Notes under the pieces: model-generated
What the model was told of the DNA's origin: nothing
Seen by the model: only the letters and a program-made list of their open reading frames with translations
The model's database searches: none
Origin: Myoxocephalus aenaeus
Lineage: Eukaryota > Chordata > Actinopteri > Perciformes > Cottidae
Assembly (NCBI GenBank): GCA_038501785.1
Contig: JBAMJR010000070.1
Span: 198,501-262,500 of the forward strand
Reading direction: 5' to 3'
DNA: 64,000 nt
Made by a program: the position numbers and the translations under genes
Shown here: one piece after another, positions 13,201 through 25,370 of the stretch
How the letters are laid out: the number at the start of each line of letters is the position of its first letter
Position numbering within the stretch: position 1 is the stretch's first letter

Positions 13201-14289
13201 TCTTGCACACTGACTCCCAAAATGTTACACAATAAAAGTTAACGCCTTTATAATACAGTATTAGTATGGTGAGACAAATCCTGTTGTCAAAAGTATCTGT
13301 ATTTACTAATTGCTCCAATTGTTATATTCCAATTTATCCTCTGCAGCCGAGCGTCTACACTACAGAGTGTTGGCTTAGCAGACTAATTAATTTGAACGGA
13401 AGATTTCCCCAAGCTGCTCTTCCTTCCTCTAATGAGAGACAAGTGCCAGTCAAAGTGGGCGCCATACTGCTGTCCAACATGAAAATAGAAGCCTTCAGCA
13501 GTCTGTCTGGGGCGTGACGGGGGTTGGAGGGGTGATTGCTCCGACCAGCAGCCACCACCTGCTTTGCTTGTTCACGCTGTCATTGGTGTCCTTTTTTGGT
13601 GCGTGCAGAGTCTTTAAGAGTTTAGCTATGCCTTTGATGCCTTCTTTGATTTTTAGAATATGCACAGGATCAATAAGGAGCACAGACTTCAAAGCTCAGA
13701 CACCCCTCACCTGCTGCTGGTCACCATTTCTGAAGTGTTTCCAATCACGTACGGAGACTAAACAAACAGCCAGGAGGGGCAGGTTGGAAGCTGACTTCAT
13801 GATCAATAAAAACTAAAACCATGCGTGGAGAAATATTTGGCAGCATGATCAGACTAAACAAAATGTTTCAGCCGCTTTAAGTTCCTGTTTGTTTGAACAT
13901 GATATTTCTTTAGTGAGGAAGGCCAGTAAATATCAAACATGCACGCCTCTTTCTTAAATACAATTTACAGCCACGGCCTTATTTTACGAGCCAAAATGTG
14001 TGCTTATAATTTTACTGTAGAAACACACACACACTAAGGCACACTTCAAAGTGCTTAGATTAATGCATAATAATCTCCAAGAGCCATAACGGTTTAATAA
14101 CTCACTCAGATGTCTCTAATATGTCACTCGAGTCTCAAACACTAAACATTTGATAATAATGCTTGATTTTTTTCTTTTTCGTCCTGCAAATCTAGTAACC
14201 TAAGTGGCAGCATAGTTCAAAGAAGCAGATTGTAATGCATGTTATGGAAATAAACCCAGGGCTGATTATCCTTTAAATCTCCGGTGCCC
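13201..14289. other. Intergenic, zic1 3' desert
   Basis: No supported gene. The 100-codon frame at 13514-13816 overlaps an antisense frame of 65 codons and lacks coding signatures. Repeat-free, so parts may be regulatory. Confidence 0.6.
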
Positions 14290-14660
14290 CAACCCCCTCT
14301 AAAAATGGCTGTCATGATGAAATGACTATCCTTTATTACATTCTTCTCCCTTAATCCTCCTCAATTTATTAGAGGGGGAGTGCCTCGGCACAACAATGCC
14401 AAAACTCATTTCCATGGGAGCCCACACGGCATGGTGTCCATGAAGGGAGAGACAACTGATTTCCTATGCAAAGGGACCTTTTGAAAGGGGGGGAAAAGAG
14501 ACAACTGATTCTTTTATTGCAAATGACTTCAGTGTTTTGTTTAGGGGGGCTGAGGGTAGCAAAGCCAGCATGACTTCTGCCCGCACACTTTAATTCAGCT
14601 GATGCAGGTGCATGGCTAATTGCAGGTGTGGCACTGGCCAGCCTCCACCTCTCTGTGTAT
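14290..14660. promoter_or_regulatory. Candidate enhancer block with duplicated module and E-boxes
   Basis: Contains a 14-bp exact direct repeat AGAGACAACTGATT (14448-14461 and 14497-14510). Each copy is followed by a POU-like site: ATGCAAAG at 14466-14473 and TTGCAAAT at about 14517-14524. Further right are CAGCTG (14596-14601), CAGGTG (14605-14610), TAATTG (14617-14622) and a second CAGGTG (14623-14628). This arrangement is typical of a neural or mesodermal enhancer; function is inferred. Confidence 0.4.
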
Positions 14661-17600
14661 CCTCATCCTCACAGAAACACACTTAGACGCTTGGCTTTCT
14701 GTATAGACATTAGCCAGGTACTGAGAGAATAGATCAGCAAGTATTCATTTGCATTTCACCATTCAAACTCTGCTGTAAGTCTGAGAGAAACTGAAGGGCC
14801 CTATTCAGAAATCTTAATAGTCTAGTGGATATCACAGTGTGGGAAAGCTAAGCACAAACTTTCTGTGTGAGGACAATTTACAAAAGACTTACTGTGAACT
14901 GTTAGCTTATTGTCTCTGAAATAAATAACGGGAGATTTAGTTTAGTTCTTGAAGTAGAGGTTGTATTATGGCAAAGTCCAGAAGCAAATGTGTAAGAGAG
15001 CAAATCCTACAATGGAAAGCTTTCATTTTCATTTAGTCAGTTAAACAAAGATTTTAACCACACTCCCTTTTTTTGTCTTTACCCTTTTCAAGGTTTAATT
15101 TTCGTACTATGCTATCATTCCTTTTTGTCCAACCTTCTTATCCTTTTAAATGCAATGTTTGAAATGCCTTAAAAATTAGAACTGTAGAAATAAAAAGCTA
15201 AAAAAAACCTCTCTCTCTCCAAATCCCAAATGAGAGGAAATTACTCATCAAGTGATTATGAAACTGTTGGCATTATAGAAATCAGAGTGAAAGAATAGAG
15301 TCTGGAGGAAAGGAGGGAGGGGGTTGGCAATTTGTTCTCAATGGACAGTGGATGATGAGGTGGCAAGTTAAAGTATCCAATCTGAAGGGTCTCCTTGTAA
15401 AGCTAATTCCAGTTAATGGCCAGGGAACAAGGCTCCACTAACCCACTGTATCTGACATCCCGGCTCCAGGTAATCAGACTGACATTAATGCAGGCTCCAA
15501 AAGAGACACCTCGTCATCAGGAATTTTCCTCATTGGCACCGAAAATGCCAGGCTGCACACCTCTGACTGCGTGGCCCCCACATCTATTAACCTTATTGAT
15601 TTGGAGCCCCGCTGAGCCCCTCCAGAGCTCCCCGCCCCCCTGCTGCTGGACTGAAGTGGATCAATCCTACGCCAGGGGCCACAACTCGATAACAACCCAG
15701 TGTCAGAGACTACTGTTTACAACCTGAAATGAATAGATGCTGCTCTGGATATTCATCTTCAGACGCAAAAATGTCGGTGGTTGGTTTTGAAAGTTTTAAT
15801 AAGTGTGGATTGTATCTAAATGATGACTGTTTTAATAACTTTACTGGAAACTGACCACTGGTATTTACTCATGCCCAGTTATTGTATTTTTATTTGCCAA
15901 GGGAGCATATATACAAACCTGCTATGCCCGTGTTTGTCAAAAACTCTTCTGCTCATTGATTTTTCAGTGTAGTTAATTTGCACTAACTAAGTGCCCTTCA
16001 GAGTAAATATTCTGCATCCAACACTTCAGGCAATCAGGAAACTCTGCCCCACAGTTGTACACTTAGAGTTTAATCAATGCAAAGTACATGTAACAAACTA
16101 CTTAATATTTTTGCATTGCACCATTGGGACAATAGCTGTTAAGGCACATCACTCTTATTGTTATGTACAGTGGACGGCCACATGGCCACGCCACTGTTTA
16201 CTTAGTCCCTTTCAAAATAAATGTCAAACTAAATATTGTAGTGTTGTGTGAAAACATGTCTCTAAGTTCCGTTTTTAAGAGATTCACATAAAGTCAAACT
16301 CTTGCGCCGCAATGAGCCAAGTTCCATTTCTTTTTGAAGTTTGGTCTCAAGAAAAAAAAGGCATCTGTGAAAACAACCCAATGTGTCTTTAAACTTTGAG
16401 CACATTCTTACTGACCAGCTGTAACAACCCCAGCAATACAACAACACTAGGAAGTCATTGATATCTATTGTAACACGGTGGGACCTTTGGTTGGAGTCTA
16501 CTATCAACATCATGACTGATGATGTTTAATTTTCTCAACAGCATTTTATCTTCCAACGCCAAGCAGCTCCAGCATCCAGCAAGTACAGCATGACAGAAGT
16601 GGCAGAAGCAGCGCACACATTTCCTGCATCTGTAAATAGATGGTAATGCTGCGTTGTGGCAATGTGGAAAGCACTGTGTGGCAGTATAGTGCCGGATGCC
16701 TGGTAAGCCACTACAGGCTCAATGTGATGGAAGCATAAGCATCAGTGTCGAGAACGGTTGGTCTCATCTGCGACTCATCATCAGCCAGTGGAGCCCAGCA
16801 GGGGGAAAAATGTACACCCAGGGCAAATCTGTAAACACCAATTTAATCTGCATGGAGAAAGTTACTGTCATCAGTTGTGACAGCAAAAGCCTCTGGGCCA
16901 CGCCAATGCGCAAAGAGTCACTCTTCTTACCCCAATATCTCTGTCAAATGCAGACATTAAGCCATTATGGACGTCAAAAATCTGCCATTGAGAAGTTCTT
17001 TTCTCTCTGCCAGTCAAAGCTGCAGAATGGATTGTACAGGGCAACAGTGTAAATGATGTGGATACCCTGCAGTTCCTTCTTTACATTAATTGCTGACAAA
17101 TTGCTATTGACCTTTGGAATTAGAATCAGAAAATTTAGCATTCATCACCATATAATTATGCATGTTTCACGAGAGCTGATTCAAGATATGCTCTTGCCAA
17201 TTATAAGGCAGGCAGTGGTGAGGAAAATGTCCAAACCTCAATGGTCAGATCTTGTTGTAATTAATTGCGGGTCATACTCAGACTTAAGACGATTACCCCC
17301 ATATCTGTAGCTTTAAAAACTGCGGGTGTAGTAGTCATGTTGTTTCTTGGCAGCGCAGCCAGACTAAGGCAAAGTCAACACCAGGGACGATGAACATTTA
17401 ACAATAATGAGAATTACTAGCGGTCCCTCCCCCGTTTTTCATACCCTAACATCCTGATTTCATGGGTGACACTTAGGGACCCCCCAGGCTCTCTAATGTG
17501 CGCTTGGGGACCCATGTGGTAGTCATAGCCAAGGCTTTGTACAGACACAAGGATAAGTGTAGCACTCCAGAGCAAACATGGAAATGCAGCAAGTTATTTG

Positions 17601-17859
17601 GGCAAATCTCGTACAAACTGAATTTAAAAGCATTTCCATCAGCAAAACAGTTGTTTACACATAAGTAAAGCCATCAGGAGGGTTTCCTTTAAGTCCTTCT
17701 CCTTGGTGTTGGCATTCTGTAGCTGATTATCAGCGCAAACCCCAAATGTGTCAATGTGACCACTTCATGCTCACAGTTTTCTTACTACCAGTAGAAACTG
17801 ATGTCACTGGACTGGTGGCCTAGCATCCACGGTCTGTGATCTGTCAATCTCGTTTGGGG
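14661..17859. other. Intergenic, zic1 3' desert
   Basis: No supported gene. A 103-codon frame at 15416-15727 is overlapped by other open frames on both strands and has no domain similarity I recognise. A 118-codon frame at 16696-17052 likewise shows no family features. No clear repeat. Confidence 0.6.
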
Positions 17860-18070
17860 TCACCATGTTTTCATGGCAGGGACTTACACGGTTCAGCTGG
17901 CTTGGGCCCAGAGAGGGGTAGGGGGCAGGCCGAGCGGCCTATCGCACTGCCCCCTGGGGCGGCTCCTGACAGACTAGGAACATCAGGACAGATTTGGGAA
18001 GGCAATGTCGACGGGGGAGCATGGGAGGGTCCGGCAGCGAGGGAGCAACCCTGCAGCAGGGCAGCTTCCC
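17860..18070. other. GC/CpG-rich patch in AT-rich desert
   Basis: A roughly 200-bp stretch markedly richer in G+C and CpG than its surroundings (GGCCGAGCGGCC, GGGGCGGC, GTCGACGGGG, TCCGGCAGCGAG). The overlapping frames (129 and 71 codons on opposite strands) are explained by the low stop density of GC-rich DNA. It could be a small CpG island or regulatory element; no transcript evidence is visible. Confidence 0.4.
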
Positions 18071-18419
18071 AGAATTCATTACTCACAGCTAATTTACAAA
18101 CAAGGGGAAACCTGGCTGCAGGACAGACTTCAGCTTGTGGGCCTCCTGCTACCTCACTGCACTGTTCACATGACTTCTCAATCCTAGTTTTCCTTGGCTG
18201 GCTTGGGGTAAAGCAAAGCCTTTGAAACTTCCATATGGGTTGATGGAGTTGCGACAGGAATCCTTATTCCTTTAACACAGCCCTGTGTACTTTGGCCTGT
18301 TCTCAAGAGCAGTGGATGTGGGAGCACAGCGAGTGAATCCTGTACAGTATCTGACCTTACAAGATACAGTCTACAGATAAACGTGCATATAAAGTAGGTG
18401 ATTTGATTTACCATATATT

Positions 18420-18720
18420 TGCTATCTAATCAAATTGCAGTCCTGCAGCTTCTTGATTCACTTTAAAGATGCTAGAGGTTGGGGAATGTCTCCAGGAGAT
18501 CTACATATTGCATCACCCCCGCTGCTTTAACCCATTTACTTCATATCGCCAAGCCAAGGCCGGGGATTCCAGCACGGGAGTGGTTTTGCATAGTGCTGGG
18601 CTAAAATAATTAGATGACACCTTCAATTGTCTTGTCACCCCCTTTAACCAGGACATTCACAGCCGCTAATTGAATGAGCTGAAAGGAAGGAAAGCCCAGA
18701 TAATTCCAGTAACTCGTAAA
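18420..18720. promoter_or_regulatory. Candidate conserved enhancer block
   Basis: Repeat-free sequence with ATCTAATCAAATTG near its left end, ATAATTAGATGACA (about 18607-18619, homeodomain next to a TGACA core) and GCTAATTGAATGAG (about 18665-18678). Inferred only from motif clustering. Confidence 0.3.
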
Positions 18721-19079
18721 TCTTCCATAAATGTTATTTGTTTGGGAAAAAATGGTGAATCCCATGCTGTTAAATTCCTTAGGCCTGCTGTTGTCGATTA
18801 AAAGGACAGTCAGCTGGACACCCCTGTCCTACTGTGTAATGGTCAGTGGCCAGGCCTGTGACCCCTGCTGCTTTGAGTAAATTAACACTGGGCAGGACAT
18901 TCTCTGTTGTTTTAAAACACTAAACAAATACATGGGCAACCACCTCGGGAGGCCAAATGTCAACACAGACAAAAAGAAATACTGTTTGGGAACCCATCAT
19001 GTATATAAACACAAGCCATGTAGCTTTATTTATTCTACATATTTTCCTGAGGAGTTGTTGATTGGATGCTAACTGAGAG

Positions 19080-19500
19080 TATGTCGTCAGGGATGGCGGA
19101 GGATTAAAGTGGCGCCTAATTGAATATTTGCTGTTGCTGTAATGCGTGGTTGCAATACAAAGCTATAAAAAGCTATGTATTTAAAGGGACGGCACTCAAT
19201 ACAACCCGAAAATTGGAGATGACCTTTAAAATGTAAATAGATGGTCCCTGTTTCGACACTGTAACCTCCAAGGAAATTGAATTACACAGGGATAAAGCAT
19301 AATTAGATAGCATTTAAAATACGGAGATAGTCTAATTATTGGTGAAGCAGCTTAAGTTGCTTTGCTCCTTAATTGAAGTACATCATGAATGCAGTGCGAA
19401 TCTGTCCTGGCATGTTCAAACCAAATCTAAATCTTAATTAAATTTTGTGCAAAAGAAAGTGTTAGAGAGAAGCCTTAATCCATTTAAGGGAGGATGGTGA
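19080..19500. promoter_or_regulatory. Candidate conserved enhancer block, homeodomain-rich
   Basis: At least four homeodomain-type sites lie in a short span: TAATTAG (19300-19306), TAATTA (19333-19338), CTTAATTGAAG (about 19368-19378) and TTAATTAA (19434-19441). GGCGCCTAATTGAATATTTG lies near the left end. No repeat, microsatellite or reading frame explains the block. It has the texture of a deeply conserved developmental element; conservation was not tested. Confidence 0.4.
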
Positions 19501-22500
19501 AGGGCTATTAGAGGGTGTTAATTCGTTAATCAGAACTTTGTGTGGCTATCCTTTACTATGCTGAAGTCTGCACTATATTTGAACCACACAGCGGGAGATG
19601 TATACAAACAGCCTCTAGCCATTGTGGATGTAGGTGCTGGGCCAGGAAATTAGAAAAGGCATTGTAGAGTCAGAAAAAAAGCTATCATGATGGTGTAATA
19701 TTCTCTTTTTCATGTGTTTTTCCCCATTTTCCATCATGTTGTCCTATTATGCCACTCTGTTGATATTTCCTATTGAATTGGGATCATCCTCAAACAAGTA
19801 CCAAAGACAGGTAAGCCGTGAGTGGCCATGGTAACAAAGGCTCCACAGGGGTCAAGTTCCTGTGTAAAGCCTCGTTAATGACATCATAATGGACAGAGGA
19901 CTATGGTCTAACTACAGACTACAACTTCAAAGTAGGTGAGGGATGGAGAGAGAAAAGGAGCTTAGAAGATGAGGAGACTTTTCTATGACCACGTCCTCTA
20001 ATAGAAACACCATCCATCCTCATGACGCAGCATGGCCTCTTGGTCTCAAAGCCTCTAACTGCAACACAAATATATGCACAGAAATGCACAACAAAGCCAA
20101 TTGCTTTTAATCCCGCAATTGAGTCTTCTAGTCCTAATACAGCTGCTGAAGAAGCAGTGTGCTATTCATGATGCTTTACTGCCAAAAAAGAAAAGTTGAG
20201 GACACATCCTTGACAAAATCCTCTTTTCAGACATAATCCACCTAGCACCATTTTACTTGAGGACTGGAGTGTGTAACATCTGATCTCATCCCCAAAAGCT
20301 ATTCAGCACTATGTAGTATTGGCTTGATTATGTTCCCGGTACACACAGGACCCTTTCACTCCTTAGTGCCTTCCCATCACACCTGGGATAATAAAGAGGA
20401 TTTAAACAGGTCTGAATAGGTTAACCAGGTGTTGAAACAAATAATGGTTTAAAATTGTAATTAACATGGCTTGAATAGAGCATTGCTCTTGGTAAAGGTC
20501 TCCTCTGTTGAATGACTTTGGTATGCAAGGGAACACAAGACTGAAAGGGCCTCGTCTTTGTCACTGGAGAGAATAAGGGACTAATGGGGAATTAAGATCT
20601 TTAGAGTCTGGGTGCCTCTGTTATATGGCTTTTCCCCTTTTCTTCAAGGATGTAATGCCACAGTTCATAGTCCTGCCCAGCGAATTAGTTGCACTTCCCC
20701 TAAATGTTTAACTGCTGCCAGTGTGCTATGGTAAAATGTAACATAATTAAAAGAGCATGTGTTCGCTTAAGACCACAGTTATTCCAGAAAAAAAACCAAA
20801 AGACCAGTAAACAAAGATTTAGCAATGTATCCAACTGTAATGTTATTTGTTTTTGTTTCTTTGATCAAAAGCAGCTTCCAATATTTTCCATTAAAGATTG
20901 TGTCATTATCTGTAAACACAGGCATGGTTTACAGTACACTGCCAACCCACACCTCACACTTATACATGGAAGCATTAGCATTTAAATGGCCTTCTATTCT
21001 TAATGTGGGCATTTCATTATAAGCCTCTGTGGTCAGAAACACATGCTGTCTCTGTAGCTGACGTAGATGAAGAGCACAGACACTGTGGAGGTTTAGAACA
21101 AGAGGTCAGCATGCAGTCGTAATTTCGAGAATTTATTTCATTACAGCTGCGAGAAGAAAGTTGTTTTGTGCGTGTCTTAAATTGGACTAAGGTACCTCCA
21201 TGCTAGTAGAAAGACAAGTTGTCTGTTCCTCTCAGCTGCCAAAGTCAAAGCCAAAGGGTCACATTCTGCAAAGTTTCCAAACATCAGCCATCGTACTTCC
21301 ACGCAATTCTTCATTTCCTCTGAGTGTTTTGAAGCCCCCCGCAGAGAAGGTCCTAATCTTGACGCATCAAGCAATGAACAGAGCAAAAAGGCTGATTGCA
21401 TGTGATTGACAGGCCATGCAGTTACCACAGTAACTCCTTTTTGGCTCTCTATGGAAGTCCAATTCATCATCAGAATTAGATGACTCTAAAAGGGGGCCTA
21501 TTATCATAAGGGTGCATATGTGAGTGGCGCAATTGACTACCTGTGAATCGTTTGAATTGATCGAACTGTCTGAGTCAAGCACTCAACGCGTGTGTTAAAA
21601 ACAAGGCCGAAGTGTGAGAGGAATCTGTCGGATTTACAGATATTGCATCATATTTGACTTTGCTTTGTTGCTTTTGTGTTATATTGCTCTTTTACAACCA
21701 CCGCTGAATGGGGTTTGTTACTTTTAGGTCAATTCTGTCATTTTATAGGATTATGGATTGCTCGCTTGGAATAGTTTTTCAACCGCAGTCCAGTGATGAA
21801 TGGGCAGTTTCACATGCAGATGCAGATCATATCCCTGAACTATTAGTGCAAGAAAGGAGAAAAGTGCATTTTTTTTGTGGAAGTTTTGATGACATCACAG
21901 GGAAAAACAGCCATTTCACCCCCGCAGAGAAATGAGTAATGAGCAAACACACCCAAGTTATTTCTCTCTTCATCTCGCCCCTTCTCTCACACACTTAAAA
22001 CTAAACAAAAAGATTTATCGGCACAGAACAGATCTTCCGTATAAAAAGGTCATCTCCACTGCGATGTAGGACCGCTGTCTTCATCTGTTTCGGGACGGCT
22101 AAAGTCTGACTTTATTAACCAGCGGTTCCTTTCTAAGGGCTTAACCTTTCAACTACATCTTGAACTGAGTGGTATCCCATGATGTAGACAAACACATTGG
22201 ACACATTTGTTGATCTGCACATAAACATCGAAGCAGTAAGCCTCTAAATGTTGTTTGAATGCGGCTCCTAGCAGACTTTCAGCGGTGTGTGTGTGTGTTT
22301 ACGTGTCTGTGTTTGCATGGTCAGGAAGCAGGCCAAAGCAAGCGTCAGCATCAGCGTCAGTGCTGTGTAGCGTCACTGTGTCAGGGGCAGCGGGGGCTGT
22401 GGCTCCCATGCAGGCTTCCCATCAGCGCCGGAATGGAGCTGAGTCGGCCAGACAGCACCGCGGCACACTCCGAACTTACTTAGTGTAATTAAAGTTGAGA

Positions 22501-23571
22501 AAGGTTAAAGTTTGACACTGAGACGAGGCGAAGGGTTCTTTCTCCCAGGCAAGAGACAATATAGGGTACCTCGTCAAAGCGGCTAACCGGTGAAGCCCCT
22601 GACCCTCCTGGAAAGCAAGGGAGACGCGGCGGAAATGCAGACGCACATCCAGACGCACATCCAGTATCATGATTAGGTGTTAGGCCTTGAGAGGAGGGGA
22701 CAATTGTGTGTACATGTAATTAAATCGGCCAACCTTTTGTGGCACTCCTCCTATTCAGGCAGATACAGGAACATCCATCCGGAAGAAGGAGTGTGTAATA
22801 GTCTGTGATCCATGTCTGGAAGGAGTGTGTGGATATGCTGAGGATTTAATCCTGAGAACAAACACAACAAGATATAATGTCAACTCTAGAGGTACTGGGA
22901 ATTTAACGGGTTGAGAGCGCCAGAGATTGGCTTGTCAATGATTCTTAAGAGTCGAGATTTGAGACTAAAGACACGATTGTGAGCCGGCTCTTTGTGTTCT
23001 GTTATGTGCATTTATTTAACAAGGTACAGGTAAAAGAACTGATTTTAGTTTTGTGTTGCAGCAACCCAGTCGACAGTCATCAACAAAATGTTGGTATAGT
23101 ATGTTTCTGCAGGCCACAGGAAGCATTGAATGTCAACGTTTCTGAAGCAAAAAAAACACATTTTGTTTCATATCAGCTTTGTATTATGGAAAACATTTCC
23201 TAGCGACTGTGCTGGTGGCAGCCACACGGAGGTGTATGAACAACTGTTTCAATGACAGTTTGCAACTTAACATTTTAAAACAATGACTCTCTGGAGAGAT
23301 ATGTGTCACCACTTAATTATGCTCCACAAAAGAACAAGGAAAATATTGTCTGTAAAGGCCATTATAAACTAGAAAATAAAATATGCCTCAACATCAGTTC
23401 TTTCTGTATTCTACCATTAAAAATCATTAAAGAACAAGAATAGATGGATACACATATTTTATATTGCACTGATACATGTGTAATATGTGTATTGCTACCA
23501 GTCACTTATCTTTACATTCATTCTTTTATGAAATACAATTATAAATTGTGCTCCTTCTGCTACATCACTGA
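19501..23571. other. Intergenic, zic1 3' desert
   Basis: No supported gene. A CpG-rich patch at 22330-22470 gives chance frames. A 12-bp tandem pair lies at 22640-22663. Remaining sequence is unique and AT-rich. Confidence 0.6.
22640..22663. repeat. Tandem pair GACGCACATCCA x2
   Basis: Two exact adjacent 12-bp copies; no wider tandem array. Confidence 0.9.
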
Positions 23572-23597
23572 GGTACAGGTACAAGGTACAGGTACAA
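23572..23597. repeat. Tandem pair GGTACAGGTACAA x2
   Basis: Two exact adjacent 13-bp copies, each itself a GGTACA doublet. A related AAGGTACAGGTA occurs at about 23022-23033. Confidence 0.9.
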
Positions 23598-23878
23598 GCC
23601 AAGCAACTTGATTAAAATATGAGTGATAACAGCTGGCAACTGCTTTTAATTTATGCTTTTCTTCAAAGGACCTTTGCATTGAAGTACAGAATTTGTAATC
23701 TATGCAATTAACCTGAGTAACCTTTTACACCTTTTTAGCTCTTTTATTTTAGCGCTCTGTTTTTTCTGAGCACGACTGTGCACTTGCTAAGATAAAATCA
23801 CACTCTCGACCCACCTACTGTAGTATACACATGCACAGCACATGTTTACACACATCAACACACATGTCCATGCACATC

Positions 23879-23881
<3 letters not shown>

Positions 23882-23944
<63 letters not shown>
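23882..23944. repeat. (AC)n microsatellite
   Basis: Perfect 63-bp CA repeat. The 175-codon minus-strand frame at 23787-24314 crosses it (poly Cys-Val) and is not a gene. Confidence 0.98.
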
Positions 23945-23947
<3 letters not shown>

Positions 23948-24669
23948 CATATTTGTCATACACACTCACATGCAGACGTGGGAGGAACAATTGGCACTTT
24001 GCAGACAGGGTCTCGGCTCTTTCAGCCTGAAGAGATGGAACACATGTCTCAGGCTTTGTGGATGTCAGGACCCCATACAGGAAGCCCACCGTGTTTTGTT
24101 GATGTGTCACTTGCACCCTCTCCCCTCTTGATGTGGTGAAACCCACTTTCTGTAAATGATAGTCCCCTTTGTCTGCCATCAAAAAGACTCCTTTATTTAC
24201 TTCTCCGCCATTCTTGAGTGGGTCTTGGCAGCTGTCATGCAAAACCATGTGAATATCATTAGAAATTAATTCATCCAATCTATAAGTAATTACATTTTTT
24301 TTTCCTAAACTCATTCTCTGCTGACCCCCTCCATATCACATCACATGCCCATCATAATTATTGCTCCTAGCAACAACCTATAGCTCCCTGAAAAACAAAT
24401 AAACAGTAGACACTTCAGATCATTTGTAAAGTGAGCGGGGATGCTTAATAGAAACATCATTAAAATCATACATTTATTATGCAGGCGCTGATGGAGTTAG
24501 TTATGTCTGTCCAAACGTCTGCATCACAAATGCCGCGCTTGATTAACTGTCAAATTTGATTACAGATGGATTATATATTTAACAGCTGCAGGTAGACCAC
24601 ATCCTGGTGCTTTCCTTTTATGTTTTCTGGTCAGTCATTAGCATACAATTTGCAAGCATATGTATGGGT

Positions 24670-24744
24670 TGTGTGTGTGTGTGTGTGTGTGTCTATGTGT
24701 GTGTGTGTGCGTGTCTCTGTGTGTATGTGTGTGAGTGTGCATAC

Positions 24745-24803
<59 letters not shown>
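24670..24803. repeat. Compound (GT)n - (AT)n microsatellite
   Basis: An imperfect GT-rich block (24670-24740) runs into (AT)n (24745-24802). Both parts alternate purine and pyrimidine. Frames across it are artefacts. Confidence 0.97.
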
Positions 24804-24804
<1 letters not shown>

Positions 24805-25089
24805 CATAGCAAAGCTGATTTACCGTATGGACTAAAATAACTTCTTTGATTGATGATAGGGACACAATGCATACAATGTATGAGTAACAACCAACAGTGA
24901 GAAAACAAAGAGATTGACTGCTGATTGTCATTTTAAAGTTAAAGCTTCAGCTGAGATCCACTTTGGGAAAGAGAGAAAAAAAAAACACATAAGTGCCCAA
25001 TCCTGCGCACACACCACGAGCTCCAGCAGATATTAACATGTAATGTGCTAGCTCACACCTTTTAAAACGAAGAGGTAATGGCCATTTCT

Positions 25090-25370
25090 TTTTGATGTCT
25101 TTCAACTTTTCAGTCTGGCATTTTTAATCCAGTTCAGATTAAAACACTCCCCTGTTCAAATGCTCAAGCTCCGCAATATAAAGCTCCTAATCTCTGGTTC
25201 CCAACCGCAGAAAATCCTATTAAGATCACCTTCAGTTTAACACACACATTGTTACAAAATGCAAAATATGCAGCTTCACCGGGACGCTCTTAATTGAGGG
25301 TAAAGTGCCCCCGGTAGATAGATACTGCACTGTATGCAAAACCATTTGAGTAATTTTGTGAATGTCTGTC
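25090..25370. promoter_or_regulatory. Candidate conserved enhancer block
   Basis: Repeat-free block with TTTTTAATCC, CAGATTAAAAC, GCAATATAAAGC, TCCTATTAAGATC and CTTAATTGAGG in about 250 bp, adjoining GC-richer sequence. Regulatory role is inferred from composition only. Confidence 0.28.

Noticed and set aside
15416..15727. 103-codon frame plus an alternative frame reading KRDTSSSGIFLIGTENARL
   Set aside because: Two overlapping open registers, neither with splice context or known family; more likely non-coding conserved or chance sequence.
23787..24314. 175-codon minus-strand frame
   Set aside because: Extended by the (AC)n microsatellite, giving poly Cys-Val; no real protein features.
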